Of a stretch of 64,000 bases of DNA, positions 44,479 to 53,836 are shown piece after piece. Under the pieces are notes generated by a model. The model was given only the letters and a program-made list of their open reading frames with translations. It had not been told where the DNA came from and made no database searches. The DNA is taken from NCBI RefSeq assembly GCF_005771525.1, contig NZ_VAVZ01000009.1:23724-87723 (forward strand), given 5' to 3'. This DNA is from Nesterenkonia salmonea. GTDB taxonomy: Bacteria; Actinomycetota; Actinomycetes; Actinomycetales; Micrococcaceae. Position numbers and translations under genes: made by a program. How positions within the stretch are numbered: the first letter of the stretch is position 1; each line of letters begins with the position of its first letter.

Positions 44479-45219
44479 GTGTCTGACGATCCGCTGCTTC
44501 GGGAGCTCGAAACTTTCGCCGAAACTACAAACGCCGCAGTCTCGACTCTAGCGGGTCCTGGAAACCATGTGACCGTGAGGAAAGCTCCACGCTCCCTCTC
44601 TCTCAGCACACCAGAAAAGGGCGTACTCTTCCTCGCTCAAAGCCGACCAGTCATGCGCCTTTCTCTCAGCTTCGTCTGCCGATGGAGCGCCAATCAGAAG
44701 TACATGGCGATTCAGCGCTCCTCTATTCAAGTGCTCCCTATACTCCCTGTTGACGTGACGGAAACGGACGCTGACTACCTTCCTTCATCGAACGAACCTC
44801 TGGTGCGTTTCGACTACGACCGAGGATCCAACAGCGTTCCCGCATCTCATATCAACGTTCACTCCCATCACCCTGAGTTGGGGTGGATAATGGGCCGCGG
44901 CCACCCGAAATCCCGAAGCGTAAGGAAGGCTCCGCGCACAGAGGCCCTCCATTTCCCCACAGGTGGCCACCGCTTCAGGCCAAGCCTTGAAGACATCCTC
45001 GAAGCGCTCGTCGTTGATTTCGGACTGGACGTCGCCGCCCAGGGCAAAGAACTCCTGCGCCGCCAGCGGATCAAGTTCAGAAAGCGTCAGCTAGCGGCCG
45101 CCATCGGCGATGAAGTCGAAACCGCTGCTGAGGCCCTCCGAGAACTGGGGTACACCGTGACTCTCAAACCTGGCCGCGTCGCACCTTCACCCCGACAGGA
45201 TCGGCTCGAGGCCCTGTAG
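44479..45219 (+). CDS. Uncharacterised 246-aa protein of the paired unit
   Basis: Not assigned to a named family. A conserved-looking core is seen at residues ~120-190: a His cluster in HINVHSHHPELG, then ALHFPTGGHRFRPSLEDILEALVVDFG. A basic helical C-terminus follows (RRQRIKFRKRQLAAAIGDEVETAAEALRELGYTVTL). I recall this LH-P-GG-RFRP-LED pattern in many actinobacterial hypotheticals paired with a ~60-aa gene. The His-rich loop could bind metal (inference). GTG start with a weak ribosome site, suggesting coupling to the upstream gene. Codon use looks less biased than in flanking genes. Confidence 0.65.
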   Translation: MSDDPLLRELETFAETTNAAVSTLAGPGNHVTVRKAPRSLSLSTPEKGVLFLAQSRPVMRLSLSFVCRWSANQKYMAIQRSSIQVLPILPVDVTETDADYLPSSNEPLVRFDYDRGSNSVPASHINVHSHHPELGWIMGRGHPKSRSVRKAPRTEALHFPTGGHRFRPSLEDILEALVVDFGLDVAAQGKELLRRQRIKFRKRQLAAAIGDEVETAAEALRELGYTVTLKPGRVAPSPRQDRLEAL

Positions 45220-45341
45220 GTCGCGCCTGCTAGTGGGTATGCACACAAACCGCTGACCTTCCACTCGCATCGCCTACCTATGCACGTGGATATGATCCGA
45301 TACGGTGTGAGTGAGTGCCGACACACGTGAGGGGGACTGAG

Positions 45342-48300
45342 ATGCCGGCCCATAGTAATTTCGCCTTCATTGAGGCGCAGTGGCCGCAGATCTACGCCTC
45401 GAGCCTGCGAGCAGAAGAGTACATGGGCAACGACCCCCGCAGCGCCTGCTTCTACGCTCGTCATGCCATCGAGCAGTTGGTACTTCATATCTACCAGGTC
45501 CGCGACCTGGGAGACCCCTACCGGGATGACCTCGCAGCTAGAGTCCACGATGCGCAGTTCCGCGAACTGAGCGGTCAAGGAATCATCCAGAAGCTCGACC
45601 TCATTCGTAAAGTCGGCAACACCGCGGTCCACGACAGTCGCGCGCCCCGCTCCGAAGTCGCACTCCACGTGGTGCGGGACCTGCACCACGTGCTGATCTG
45701 GGGCGCCCAGCATTTCTCCACCACCCCAGATACGGTGCCCGTTCACGCCGCATTCGACCCCAAGCTGGCCGCTCGCCGTCAACCGATGCGAGTGGAGGAA
45801 CTGCGCAAGCTCGCTGCCAAGGTCCATCAGGAACAGGAAGACTACCGTCAGCAACTAGAGGACTCCGCGGCTAGGACTCGCGCCCTTGAGGACGAGTTAG
45901 AGCAGCTCCGCACCCAGGTCCGCCAGGCGCAACAGACTAAACAAGCCGCCGACACCCGCGACTACGATGAGGCCACCACCCGCCGCGACCTCATCGACCA
46001 CGCCCTGGAAGAAGCGGGCTGGACCGTCACGGCGGCCGGCGAACTTACCGTCTCAGGAAATCACGCCGAGACCGAGGTGCTGCTGCGCGAAGCAACCTCC
46101 GAAGACACCCGATATGCCGACTACGTGCTCTGGGGCGACGATGGGCTCCCCCTCGCGGTGGTCGAGGCGAAGCGCACCAGCCGGAACCCCGAAGCTGGCC
46201 AGGAACAGGCCCGCATCTACGCAGACGCCCTGGAGGCCCAATTCGGGCAACGGCCCCTGATCTTCTTCACCAATGGCATCGCCACGCGAATATGGGACGA
46301 CCGTGCAAGCGTTGGTATCGCTGCCTCCCAAGAAAGAAGCGGCTACGCGCCGCGGGAAATTCTTGCCTTCCTCCGCAAAGATGAACTTGGGTGGCGCATC
46401 CAGTCCCGCCGGCGGCGTCGCCCGCTGACCGAGACTCCGGTGAAATCCGACATTGTCGAGCGGCACTATCAGACCCGCGCCATCCGCAAGATCGGTGAGG
46501 CATTCACCGAAAGACGCCGAGCAGGCCTGCTGGTCATGGCCACCGGCACCGGCAAGACCCGCACCGTGATCGCTCTGGTGGACCAAATGTTGCGAGCCGG
46601 CTGGGTCAAACGCGTACTTTTCCTCGCGGACCGAAAGGCGCTAGTACGCCAGGCAGTCAACGCTTTCAAGGAACACCTCCCTCAGGAACCTCCAGTGAAC
46701 CTGGTCGAAGAGAAAGACCAGGATGCCCGGATCTTCGCCTCTACCTACCCGACAATGCTCAACCGGATTCGCGACTACGCGGAAAAAGGCACAGGCCCAT
46801 TCAGCCCTGGGTACTTCGATCTGGTCATCGTGGATGAGGCCCACAGGTCCGTGTACCAAAAGTACGGCAGCATATTTGCCTGGTTTGACTCACTGTTGCT
46901 GGGGCTCACGGCTACTCCGGTAGACCAGGTGGACAAGAACACCTACCAGCTGTTTCATCAGGAGCCAGGCGTCCCCACCGATGCGTATCCGCTCGACGAG
47001 GCGATTGCCGACGGCTACCTGGTTCCACCGCGGACCCTCACGCTCGGCACCCGTTTCTTGGATCGGGGGATCCACTACGCCGACCTCACCGAAGACGAGA
47101 AACTGGAGTGGGATGCCCTCGAATGGGACGAAGATGGGGAGATACCCGACACCGTCACCTCCGCCGAGATGAACCAGCGCCTGTTCAACGCAGACACCGT
47201 GGACAAGGTCCTCAACGAACTCATGGATAAGGGGATCAAGGTCGCCGGTGGTGACATGCTCGGCAAGACCATCATCTTCGCGAAGAGCCAGGCCCACGCC
47301 GATTTCATCTACCAACGCTTCAATACCCAGTATCCCATGTACGGAGGCGAGTTCGCCCGGGTCATCAGCCACCAAGTGGAACACGCCCAGCGGCTCATCG
47401 ACTCCTTCAGCGTCCCAGAGTCAGCGCCACACATCGCCATCACCGTGGACATGCTCGACACCGGCATCGACGTCCCCGATGTGGTCAACCTCCTCTTCTT
47501 CAAACCCGTCTTCTCCAAGACCAAGTTCTGGCAGATGGTTGGCCGGGGTACCCGCAAGCGCCTCGATCTGTTCGGTCCCGGAGATCACAAGACCGAATTC
47601 CTCATCCTCGACTTCTGCGGCAACGTCGAGTTCTTCAACGCCGACCTGCCTGACCGCGAAGCAGCCCGACCGCAAACCCTCAGTGAAAGGCTCTTCCGGC
47701 ACCGAGTGGAGCTGCTGACAACCCTCCACACGGGCACGTCAGGGTCTGGCCAAGGAGCTCCGACGGTCGTCACCGGTCCTGTGGACTTGGGATCCGCCAC
47801 CGTAGAAGGTGTCGAATACCGGACGCAACACCTCTATGCCGATGTGGGCCATGCCGCTCGAAAACACGTGATGGGGCTGAACCCGCAGAACATTCAGGTC
47901 CGACCCCACCGCGAACTGGTAGAGACATACTCGCAGGCAGGGCCATGGGAACAGCTCTCCCCCGCTGCCGCGCAGGAACTCTCCGAGACCCTCGGACAGT
48001 TACCCACCAGCATCCAAAGGGACAAAGAAGAAGCCAAGACCTTTGACCTCACCATATTGCGCGCGCAACTCGGGCACATCACTGGCGACGCCACCGCTCT
48101 GGCCACCCAGCGCAACAGAATCCAAGACATTGCCGAGAATCTGCTCACCAAGGTCAACGTCCCCGCCGTCAAGGCCCAGGCGAGGCTGCTCGAGGAACTC
48201 GTCGAGGACCCCTGGTGGGAGGATGCGACAGCGCTGATGCTCGAAGATGTTCGGCGTCGGGTGCGCGACCTCGTGGTGTATGTGGACAAGCGCACCTGGA

Positions 48301-48884
48301 AGCCGGTGCAGACCAGCTTCAGCGATGAGCTCACCGAAGCCCAGGAAGTGGCACTCGCCCAGACTACTCCCGGCACAGACCTCCGCCGGTTCAGGATTAA
48401 GGCAGCCCGGTACCTCGAAGAGCACTTGGACAACCTCGCGCTGCAGAAGCTTCGCCATAACCGCCAACTCACCGGCCAGGACCTCAGCGCGCTTGAGGAC
48501 ATGCTCGTCGATGCCGGCATCGGCACCCGTGAAGACGTTCTTAGCGCAGCTCAAGAGGCCAACGGGCTGGGGCTCTTCATCCGTTCCCTGGTCGGCCTGG
48601 AGCGTGCAGCTGTGCAGGAAAGCTTCAACGATTTCATCGACGGGGCGAACTTCAGTGCAGACCAGCTGCACTTCATCGGGCAGATCATCGACTACCTCAC
48701 CGCTAACGGTTCCATGAACGTCAGTGCGCTCTACGAATCCCCACTCAGCGACAACGGCACTCCAGACGCCATCATCGGTGACGACCGCGTCGACGTCGTC
48801 GTCGACATCGTCGATGAGATCCGCCGACGCGCGGAACCCACGTCGCACACATCGACCGACACCGAAGAGCGTCTTGCCACCTGA
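45342..48884 (+). CDS. hsdR: Type I restriction endonuclease motor subunit
   Basis: 1180-residue ATP-driven translocase and nuclease. It opens with a DUF4145-like domain (residues ~5-115, FYARHAIEQLVLHIY, LIRKVGNTAVHDS), then a coiled coil (~155-205). The PD-(D/E)xK nuclease has D260 in ADYVLW and E275-A-K277. The SF2 motor has ATGTGKT (400-406) and DEAH (498-501), with QMVGRGTR as motif VI. The C-terminal ~200 residues are the EcoEI-type helical end. ATG at 45342 preceded by GAGGGGGA. It is 3.6 kb from hsdM, with four accessory genes between hsdS and hsdR. Confidence 0.95.
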   Translation: MPAHSNFAFIEAQWPQIYASSLRAEEYMGNDPRSACFYARHAIEQLVLHIYQVRDLGDPYRDDLAARVHDAQFRELSGQGIIQKLDLIRKVGNTAVHDSRAPRSEVALHVVRDLHHVLIWGAQHFSTTPDTVPVHAAFDPKLAARRQPMRVEELRKLAAKVHQEQEDYRQQLEDSAARTRALEDELEQLRTQVRQAQQTKQAADTRDYDEATTRRDLIDHALEEAGWTVTAAGELTVSGNHAETEVLLREATSEDTRYADYVLWGDDGLPLAVVEAKRTSRNPEAGQEQARIYADALEAQFGQRPLIFFTNGIATRIWDDRASVGIAASQERSGYAPREILAFLRKDELGWRIQSRRRRRPLTETPVKSDIVERHYQTRAIRKIGEAFTERRRAGLLVMATGTGKTRTVIALVDQMLRAGWVKRVLFLADRKALVRQAVNAFKEHLPQEPPVNLVEEKDQDARIFASTYPTMLNRIRDYAEKGTGPFSPGYFDLVIVDEAHRSVYQKYGSIFAWFDSLLLGLTATPVDQVDKNTYQLFHQEPGVPTDAYPLDEAIADGYLVPPRTLTLGTRFLDRGIHYADLTEDEKLEWDALEWDEDGEIPDTVTSAEMNQRLFNADTVDKVLNELMDKGIKVAGGDMLGKTIIFAKSQAHADFIYQRFNTQYPMYGGEFARVISHQVEHAQRLIDSFSVPESAPHIAITVDMLDTGIDVPDVVNLLFFKPVFSKTKFWQMVGRGTRKRLDLFGPGDHKTEFLILDFCGNVEFFNADLPDREAARPQTLSERLFRHRVELLTTLHTGTSGSGQGAPTVVTGPVDLGSATVEGVEYRTQHLYADVGHAARKHVMGLNPQNIQVRPHRELVETYSQAGPWEQLSPAAAQELSETLGQLPTSIQRDKEEAKTFDLTILRAQLGHITGDATALATQRNRIQDIAENLLTKVNVPAVKAQARLLEELVEDPWWEDATALMLEDVRRRVRDLVVYVDKRTWKPVQTSFSDELTEAQEVALAQTTPGTDLRRFRIKAARYLEEHLDNLALQKLRHNRQLTGQDLSALEDMLVDAGIGTREDVLSAAQEANGLGLFIRSLVGLERAAVQESFNDFIDGANFSADQLHFIGQIIDYLTANGSMNVSALYESPLSDNGTPDAIIGDDRVDVVVDIVDEIRRRAEPTSHTSTDTEERLAT

Positions 48885-48959
48885 GACCGGCACCGGGCCA
48901 ATCTGATCACTCTCTCCCAGCTATTGATTTGCGAGTGCAAACATGGCAAACTATTGACC

Positions 48960-49787
48960 ATGCGACTCCGAACGCCATTCGCTGCGGTGGTTCTGAGCAC
49001 GCTGGCGCTCGCCGGATGCGGAAATTCGAGCACATCAGATGGCGACAACCAGCCTTCGCCTGCCGCTGAGACGGAGACCAACGGCGCCTCCCCCGAGGCC
49101 GAAACCGACGGCAGCGGCGCAGAAGAACCGGACTCGCAGAACGGGTCGCAGACCGACAGCGGTGACGATTCCGATGAGCTGAATATCCCTCAGGAGTGGA
49201 TCACCAGGACTGCTGATGCGTGGCCAGAGTCTCAAGGATTCGCCCAGCATGCTCCGGTGCAGGAACTCACCGATGAATGCCTGCTCTTCGATGAGGAACC
49301 GGACTTCTTCGATGAGCCGACGCAGTTTAGGTTCTCGGGGTTCGGTTCTTACGGCCGCCCCACGACGAACTACGGCAACGAACCCTCCACAGAGGACAGC
49401 TTCCGGTACCTGTGCAGCCTGGCGCGCGCGGATGACCAGCGTGCGGAGAATGAGCCGTCCTGGGCACCGAATGCCCAACTCATGGTCACCGACTCCGTTG
49501 AGCACGCCGAGCAGACCGTCACCGCCTTCTTAGATCAGCCGGACCTGCCTGAGCGGGTCAACGACATCCAGACAATCCAGGCCCATGGGACAGAGATTCA
49601 CACAGTGGAGCGGGAGTTTCCTACCAACCCGGGCAACGGTGGCGAACTGGAAGCGGTGTTCTACGACGCGGACGCCGGGGCCATCGTGAAGCTGCGGCTT
49701 CACTCCATGGATGAGGATCTGCGGGCCGAGCATGGCGGTCAGGGAGTCGCGGAGGATCTGGCGCGCCTGCTTCTGGAAGGCCAGTGA
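48960..49787 (+). CDS. Secreted lipoprotein of unknown function
   Basis: 275 residues. The signal peptide ends in a lipobox LALAGC (Cys at ~20). A low-complexity acidic Ser/Glu/Gly linker reaches residue ~75, and a globular domain follows with LTDECLLFDEEPDF and FRYLCSLARADD. A Cys pair there could form a disulfide outside the cell. No family recognised. The start is the ATG at 48960. It lies just past the restriction island and is convergent with menA, 14 bp apart. Confidence 0.8.
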   Translation: MRLRTPFAAVVLSTLALAGCGNSSTSDGDNQPSPAAETETNGASPEAETDGSGAEEPDSQNGSQTDSGDDSDELNIPQEWITRTADAWPESQGFAQHAPVQELTDECLLFDEEPDFFDEPTQFRFSGFGSYGRPTTNYGNEPSTEDSFRYLCSLARADDQRAENEPSWAPNAQLMVTDSVEHAEQTVTAFLDQPDLPERVNDIQTIQAHGTEIHTVEREFPTNPGNGGELEAVFYDADAGAIVKLRLHSMDEDLRAEHGGQGVAEDLARLLLEGQ

Positions 49788-49801
49788 CCCGGTCCCACGC
49801 T

Positions 49802-50776
49802 TTAGGCGCTCAGCACCAGAGCGGCGGAATAGGCTGCGGCGAAGGCCAACCCCAGAGTCCCGGTCTGTTGGAGCACGGGAATGAGCGCCACACCCTGAGG
49901 CATGGTCTTGCGCCACGGCCACATGGTGATCAGCGGGGGTAGTGCCACCGGCCAAGCCAGCACCACCAACCAGAACCATGGGCTGTAGCCGGTGAAGCTC
50001 AGACCCAGCGGTATCGCCACAGAAATGGCGACCATCAGGCAATAGGCCAACCGGGCGCCGGTCTGCCCGAAACGGACCGCCAGCGTGTTCTTGCCCACCT
50101 CAGCATCGGTGGGAATGTCCCGAACATTGTTCGCCATCAGCAGAGCTGAGGCAATCAGTCCGTGTGAGACCCCACCGATGATGGCTGTCGCCGCAGGAAA
50201 CTCCACGACAAAGCCATGGACGCGGCCCACCTCAGTGATGGCGAAAGCCGTGCCGAGCGTGGCAACCAGCCCGAAGAACACGAACACCATGACCTCGCCC
50301 AGTCCGCGGTATCCGTAGGGCCTCGACCCGCCGGTGTACCACCAGGCGGCGAGTATGCAGAGCACCCCGACGGCGAGGATCCACCATGCCTGGGTCAGCA
50401 GCACCATGCCCAACCCAGCCAGACCCGCGACACCGAAGCTGCCGAATGCCGCATACTTCACCTGCTTGGGGGCAGCCAATCCAGAAGCGGTCAGCCGCTG
50501 GGGGCCGACTCGCACATCGTCAGTGCCGCGCACCCCGTCGGAGTAGTCATTGGAGTAGTTGACCCCCACCTGCAGCGCGAGCGCCACGACCAGCGCCAAC
50601 AGTGCCACCACAGGGATCAGCGCGTTGACGTTGGGCGGCAGACGGTCCACAGTGGCGAAGTCCAGGGGCCCCAGGTATTGGGGCCAAGCGGCTGCGGCAC
50701 CGATCAGCACCGGGCAGATGGCCATCGGCAGCGTTCTAGGCCGGGCCCCGGTCACCCATTCACGTGCTGTGGCCAT
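49802..50776 (-). CDS. menA: 1,4-Dihydroxy-2-naphthoate polyprenyltransferase
   Basis: 324-residue integral membrane prenyltransferase (UbiA superfamily, about nine helices) attaching the polyprenyl tail to DHNA. The first Asp motif is in NYSNDYSDGVRGTDD and the second in NNVRDIPTDAEVGKNTLAVRFG. Its product is the substrate of MenG. The start overlaps menE by 17 bp. Confidence 0.95.
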   Translation of the reverse strand: MATAREWVTGARPRTLPMAICPVLIGAAAAWPQYLGPLDFATVDRLPPNVNALIPVVALLALVVALALQVGVNYSNDYSDGVRGTDDVRVGPQRLTASGLAAPKQVKYAAFGSFGVAGLAGLGMVLLTQAWWILAVGVLCILAAWWYTGGSRPYGYRGLGEVMVFVFFGLVATLGTAFAITEVGRVHGFVVEFPAATAIIGGVSHGLIASALLMANNVRDIPTDAEVGKNTLAVRFGQTGARLAYCLMVAISVAIPLGLSFTGYSPWFWLVVLAWPVALPPLITMWPWRKTMPQGVALIPVLQQTGTLGLAFAAAYSAALVLSA

Positions 50777-52040
50777 GGTCGGTACCTTTCGTCAGCGTCT
50801 CAATCAGCGACTGCCGGTCGGGCTTGCCGTTGGGCAGCAGGGGCAGCGCCCCGAGCAGTTCGTAGTGTTTGGGGACAGCGGCTGCGCCTAGACGGTCTCT
50901 GAGCAGCACCTCGAACTCATCGAACGTATTGCCTTCACGGGAGGCGGTCGAGAGCACCACTGCAGCGACCACCTTCTGCCCCCACTCGGCATCCTCGATG
51001 CCCGCAACGAACGCTTCCCTGACTGCAGGGTGGGACTCTATGGCGCAGCGGACTTCCTCGGCGGAGACTTTCACCCCGCCGGTGATGATCACTGAGTCGG
51101 CTCGGCCGGTGATGGTCAATCGCGGGACGATCTGAGCGGAGTGCCCGGCTCCAGTCACTGTGGCGATGCTCTCTACCTCGGCTGCGCGCTCAGTGGTGAG
51201 CTGCCCCAGGTCGTCGGTGCGGAAACGTCGGCCTCTGCCCTGGTGGTGGCCCTCGCCGATGCGGATTGGCGTGGCCTGCGGGGATCGCGCATCAGGAGCC
51301 CATTCGAATTTCTCCGCAGTGAGTTCAGGCGCCTCGTGGTACCCCAGGGCGACCATGGGTCCGGAGAGCAGCACCCGTCCGTGGGTGCCCATCTCCACGG
51401 TGACCCCGGGCAGCGGGTATCCGTCGTAAACGCAGCCTCCACAGGTCTCGGCCATACCGTAGGTGCGGATCACGTTGAGCCCCAGACTCCGTGCGCGGTC
51501 GAACAGGTCAGCACTTGTGGAAGCCCCGCCGAGCAGGATCGCATCGAACCGCCGCAGTGCTTCCAGCAGCCGTCGGGGCGGGTCCGTGAGCAGCCGCTGA
51601 AGCTGAGTGGGCACCAGGGAGACCAGACGCCGGTCTGCGGTGAGCTGCTCAGCGGCCTTGCCGAAACGCTCCGGGTCTGTGGTGTTCTCCAGCAGCGCCA
51701 CCGGCTCGGTACCCGCCACCAGACTGCGGGAGAGCACGGCCAGACCTGCCACATAACTGGGGTGCAGAGCCAGAAGCCACTGGCCGTGCCCGCCCAGTAC
51801 CTGGGCCGTCATCTGCGCGGAGGCATCCAACGCGTCCCAGGAGAGCAGTGTCTGCTTGGGTGTCCCGGTGGATCCGGAGGTGCGCACCACCACCGCGGCC
51901 CCGGTGCCGGCCGCTTCAGGGCGGTCTGTCCAACTCGGAGCGGCTCCGGTCTCGCCCGGTAGGAACTCCAGAGGCGCACCGTCTCCGAGCCGTGTGGACT
52001 CAAGAGCTTTCAGCGCGTTCGGCAACCAGTACTCACTCAT
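50760..52040 (-). CDS. menE: o-Succinylbenzoate-CoA ligase
   Basis: 426-residue acyl-adenylating enzyme that activates o-succinylbenzoate with CoA. The P-loop is VVVRTSGSTGTPKQTLLS, the A5 region YGMAETCGGCVYDGYPLPG, the A7/A8 hinge FRTDDLGQL...ITGRADSVIITGGVKVSAEEVR, and the catalytic lysine LLPNGKPDR near the end. Rather short, typical of actinobacterial MenE. The 21-bp gap from menB holds an ACGACGACGCC copy and no obvious ribosome site. Confidence 0.94.
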   Translation of the reverse strand: MSEYWLPNALKALESTRLGDGAPLEFLPGETGAAPSWTDRPEAAGTGAAVVVRTSGSTGTPKQTLLSWDALDASAQMTAQVLGGHGQWLLALHPSYVAGLAVLSRSLVAGTEPVALLENTTDPERFGKAAEQLTADRRLVSLVPTQLQRLLTDPPRRLLEALRRFDAILLGGASTSADLFDRARSLGLNVIRTYGMAETCGGCVYDGYPLPGVTVEMGTHGRVLLSGPMVALGYHEAPELTAEKFEWAPDARSPQATPIRIGEGHHQGRGRRFRTDDLGQLTTERAAEVESIATVTGAGHSAQIVPRLTITGRADSVIITGGVKVSAEEVRCAIESHPAVREAFVAGIEDAEWGQKVVAAVVLSTASREGNTFDEFEVLLRDRLGAAAVPKHYELLGALPLLPNGKPDRQSLIETLTKGTDHGHST

Positions 52041-52061
52041 GGGATAACGACGACGCCAGCT

Positions 52062-53006
52062 TCAGTAGTAGTAGGGGAAGTCGGACCAGTCCGGCTGTCG
52101 CTTCTGCAGGAACGCGTCGCGGCCCTCGACCGCTTCATCGGTCATGTATCCCATGCGGGTGGCCTCACCGGCGAAGACCTGCTGACCAGCCAGTCCGTCA
52201 TCAGGGGCGTTGAACGCGAACTTCAGCATACGCACCGCCTGCGGGGACTGCGCGGCGATATCGGTGGCGTACTCCAGGGCGACCGTCTCCAGTTGCTCGT
52301 GGTCGACAGCCTCGTTGACTGCACCTGCCTCCACCATGTCTTGTGCGCTGTGCTCGCGGGCGAGGAAGAAAATCTCCCGAGCCTTCTTCTGCCCCACCTG
52401 CCTGGCCAGCAGGGCGGAGCCGTAGCCGGCGTCGAAGGATCCGACGGTGGCGTCGGTCTGCTTGAACTTACCGTGTTGACGTGAGGCGACAGTCAGGTCG
52501 CACACCACGTGGAGTGAGTGCCCGCCCCCAGCGGCCCACCCGTTGACCACTGCGATGACGACCTTCGGCATCGTGCGGATCAGCCGCTGAACCTCAAGGA
52601 TGTGCAGCCGCCCTGCCTTGGCCGGATCGACAGTTTCCGACGTCTCTCCTTCGGCGTACCGGTATCCGTCCCGGCCGCGGATGCGCTGGTCCCCTCCTGA
52701 GCAGAACGAGTGTCCGCCGTCCTTGGGCGAGGGGCCGTTACCGGTGAGCAGGACCGCACCGACATCTGGTGTCATGCGTGCGTGGTCCAAAGCGCGGTAC
52801 AGCTCGTCCACAGTGTGCGGGCGGAAGGCATTGCGCACCTCGGGACGGTCGAAGGCCACCCGTACGGCCGGCAGATCCCCCAGAACTGCGCCGTCCTGAT
52901 CACGTTCCACCCGGCGGTGGTAGGTGATGTCCGTGAAGTCGAAGCCCTCGACCTCACGCCACTGGTGCGGGTCGAAGGTGTCGGAGACGGTTCCGGGCAG
53001 GGTCAT
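52062..53006 (-). CDS. menB: 1,4-Dihydroxy-2-naphthoyl-CoA synthase
   Basis: 314-residue crotonase-fold enzyme closing the naphthoquinone ring. Motifs: VAFDRPEVRNAFRPHTVDELYRAL, the long SFCSGGDQRIRGRDGYRY loop, VIAVVNGWAAGGGHSLHVVCDL (oxyanion hole) and GSFDAGYGSALLARQVGQKKAREIFFL. The frame is open ~320 bp further upstream, but the ATG at 53006 fits the family length. Directly after the PLDc_N gene (1-bp gap). Confidence 0.95.
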   Translation of the reverse strand: MTLPGTVSDTFDPHQWREVEGFDFTDITYHRRVERDQDGAVLGDLPAVRVAFDRPEVRNAFRPHTVDELYRALDHARMTPDVGAVLLTGNGPSPKDGGHSFCSGGDQRIRGRDGYRYAEGETSETVDPAKAGRLHILEVQRLIRTMPKVVIAVVNGWAAGGGHSLHVVCDLTVASRQHGKFKQTDATVGSFDAGYGSALLARQVGQKKAREIFFLAREHSAQDMVEAGAVNEAVDHEQLETVALEYATDIAAQSPQAVRMLKFAFNAPDDGLAGQQVFAGEATRMGYMTDEAVEGRDAFLQKRQPDWSDFPYYY

Positions 53007-53007
53007 G

Positions 53008-53418
53008 TCAGTCACTGGACTCCGCACCGCGGTCATCGTCCTTCTTCTCATGGTTCTTCTCAGCGGCCCGCTGCTCAGCTTGACGCTTTCTTCGACTCTC
53101 CTCCGCCTGACGGCGGGCCTCTTCTTCGCGGCGCTGGGCTTGGCGGCGTTGGAACTCCACTTTTCGCAGGAATTCTGGGTCGTCATCGGGGGCCACCGGG
53201 CCTCTGCGCTGACCGCCTCCACCGCCATTGCTACCGCGGGCCTTGCCGAAGCCCAACCAGAGCCCGGCGCCGAGCAGCGGAAGCAGAATGATGATGGGTA
53301 GCCAGGCAATCTTCGGCAGCACACGTACTTTGTGCTTGGGCGTCTGAATGCAGTCGACCGTACTGTAGATCAGCAGACCGAGGGCGACGACGCCGAGAGC
53401 CATAAAAACCCGAACCAT
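53008..53418 (-). CDS. PLDc_N-domain membrane protein
   Basis: 136 residues. Two hydrophobic helices (~4-22 and ~40-57, IAWLPIIILLPLLGAGLWLGFG) with a short loop between form the PLDc_N ('phospholipase D nuclease N-terminal') module. A Gly-rich linker and a highly charged Arg/Glu/Gln coiled coil follow. No catalytic HKD motif, so it is not a phospholipase. Role unknown. Confidence 0.82.
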   Translation of the reverse strand: MVRVFMALGVVALGLLIYSTVDCIQTPKHKVRVLPKIAWLPIIILLPLLGAGLWLGFGKARGSNGGGGGQRRGPVAPDDDPEFLRKVEFQRRQAQRREEEARRQAEESRRKRQAEQRAAEKNHEKKDDDRGAESSD

Positions 53419-53497
53419 GCCATCTAGGGTAGTAGACGCAGGGTTCTGACGTGTCCGTTTCCGCTCCGCGCGGACCGGGGAATGGCCTGTGGGGGCA

Positions 53498-53821
53498 TCA
53501 TTCGGGGCGCTCCTGCCGATTCTCCTCCGGGGTGACCGGTTCCTCGGACGCTTCGTGGAAATTTTCGGCCAGTTCGTCCTCCGCCGCGTTGTCCTCCTGC
53601 TCAGCGGTGGAACGACGCCGCCGCCCCAGCCATTTTGCCAGCTGCTCCCCCGCCGCCACTCGCCAGGAGTTGAAGAACAGGTAGCTGACCATCCACGAGA
53701 CCGCCAACGCGATGATCACCGCGAAGATGATCGTGAACTGACCCAGGTTGATGTACAGGCAGCCGAAGAAGACGACGGCGAAGATGCCCAGCCTGAGGGC
53801 GGAGTATTTGAGCACGTCCAT
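53498..53821 (-). CDS. DUF4229 small membrane protein
   Basis: 107 residues with two helices (~10-27 and ~30-50), then a Trp/Arg-containing amphipathic stretch and an acidic tail. MDVLKYSALRLGIFAVVF and a following FFNSWR suggest DUF4229, seen downstream of ccsB in actinobacteria. Function unknown. It lies 15 bp after ccsB, in the same direction. Confidence 0.75.
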   Translation of the reverse strand: MDVLKYSALRLGIFAVVFFGCLYINLGQFTIIFAVIIALAVSWMVSYLFFNSWRVAAGEQLAKWLGRRRRSTAEQEDNAAEDELAENFHEASEEPVTPEENRQERPE

Positions 53822-53836
53822 TCGGCGGTCCTCCTA

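Noticed and set aside
48000..48893. Minus-strand 297-aa frame opposite hsdR
   Set aside because: Shadow of hsdR codon structure; no ribosome site or motif.
53007..53324. Upstream extension of menB
   Set aside because: Antisense-like composition over the PLDc_N gene; MenB starts at the family position 53006.
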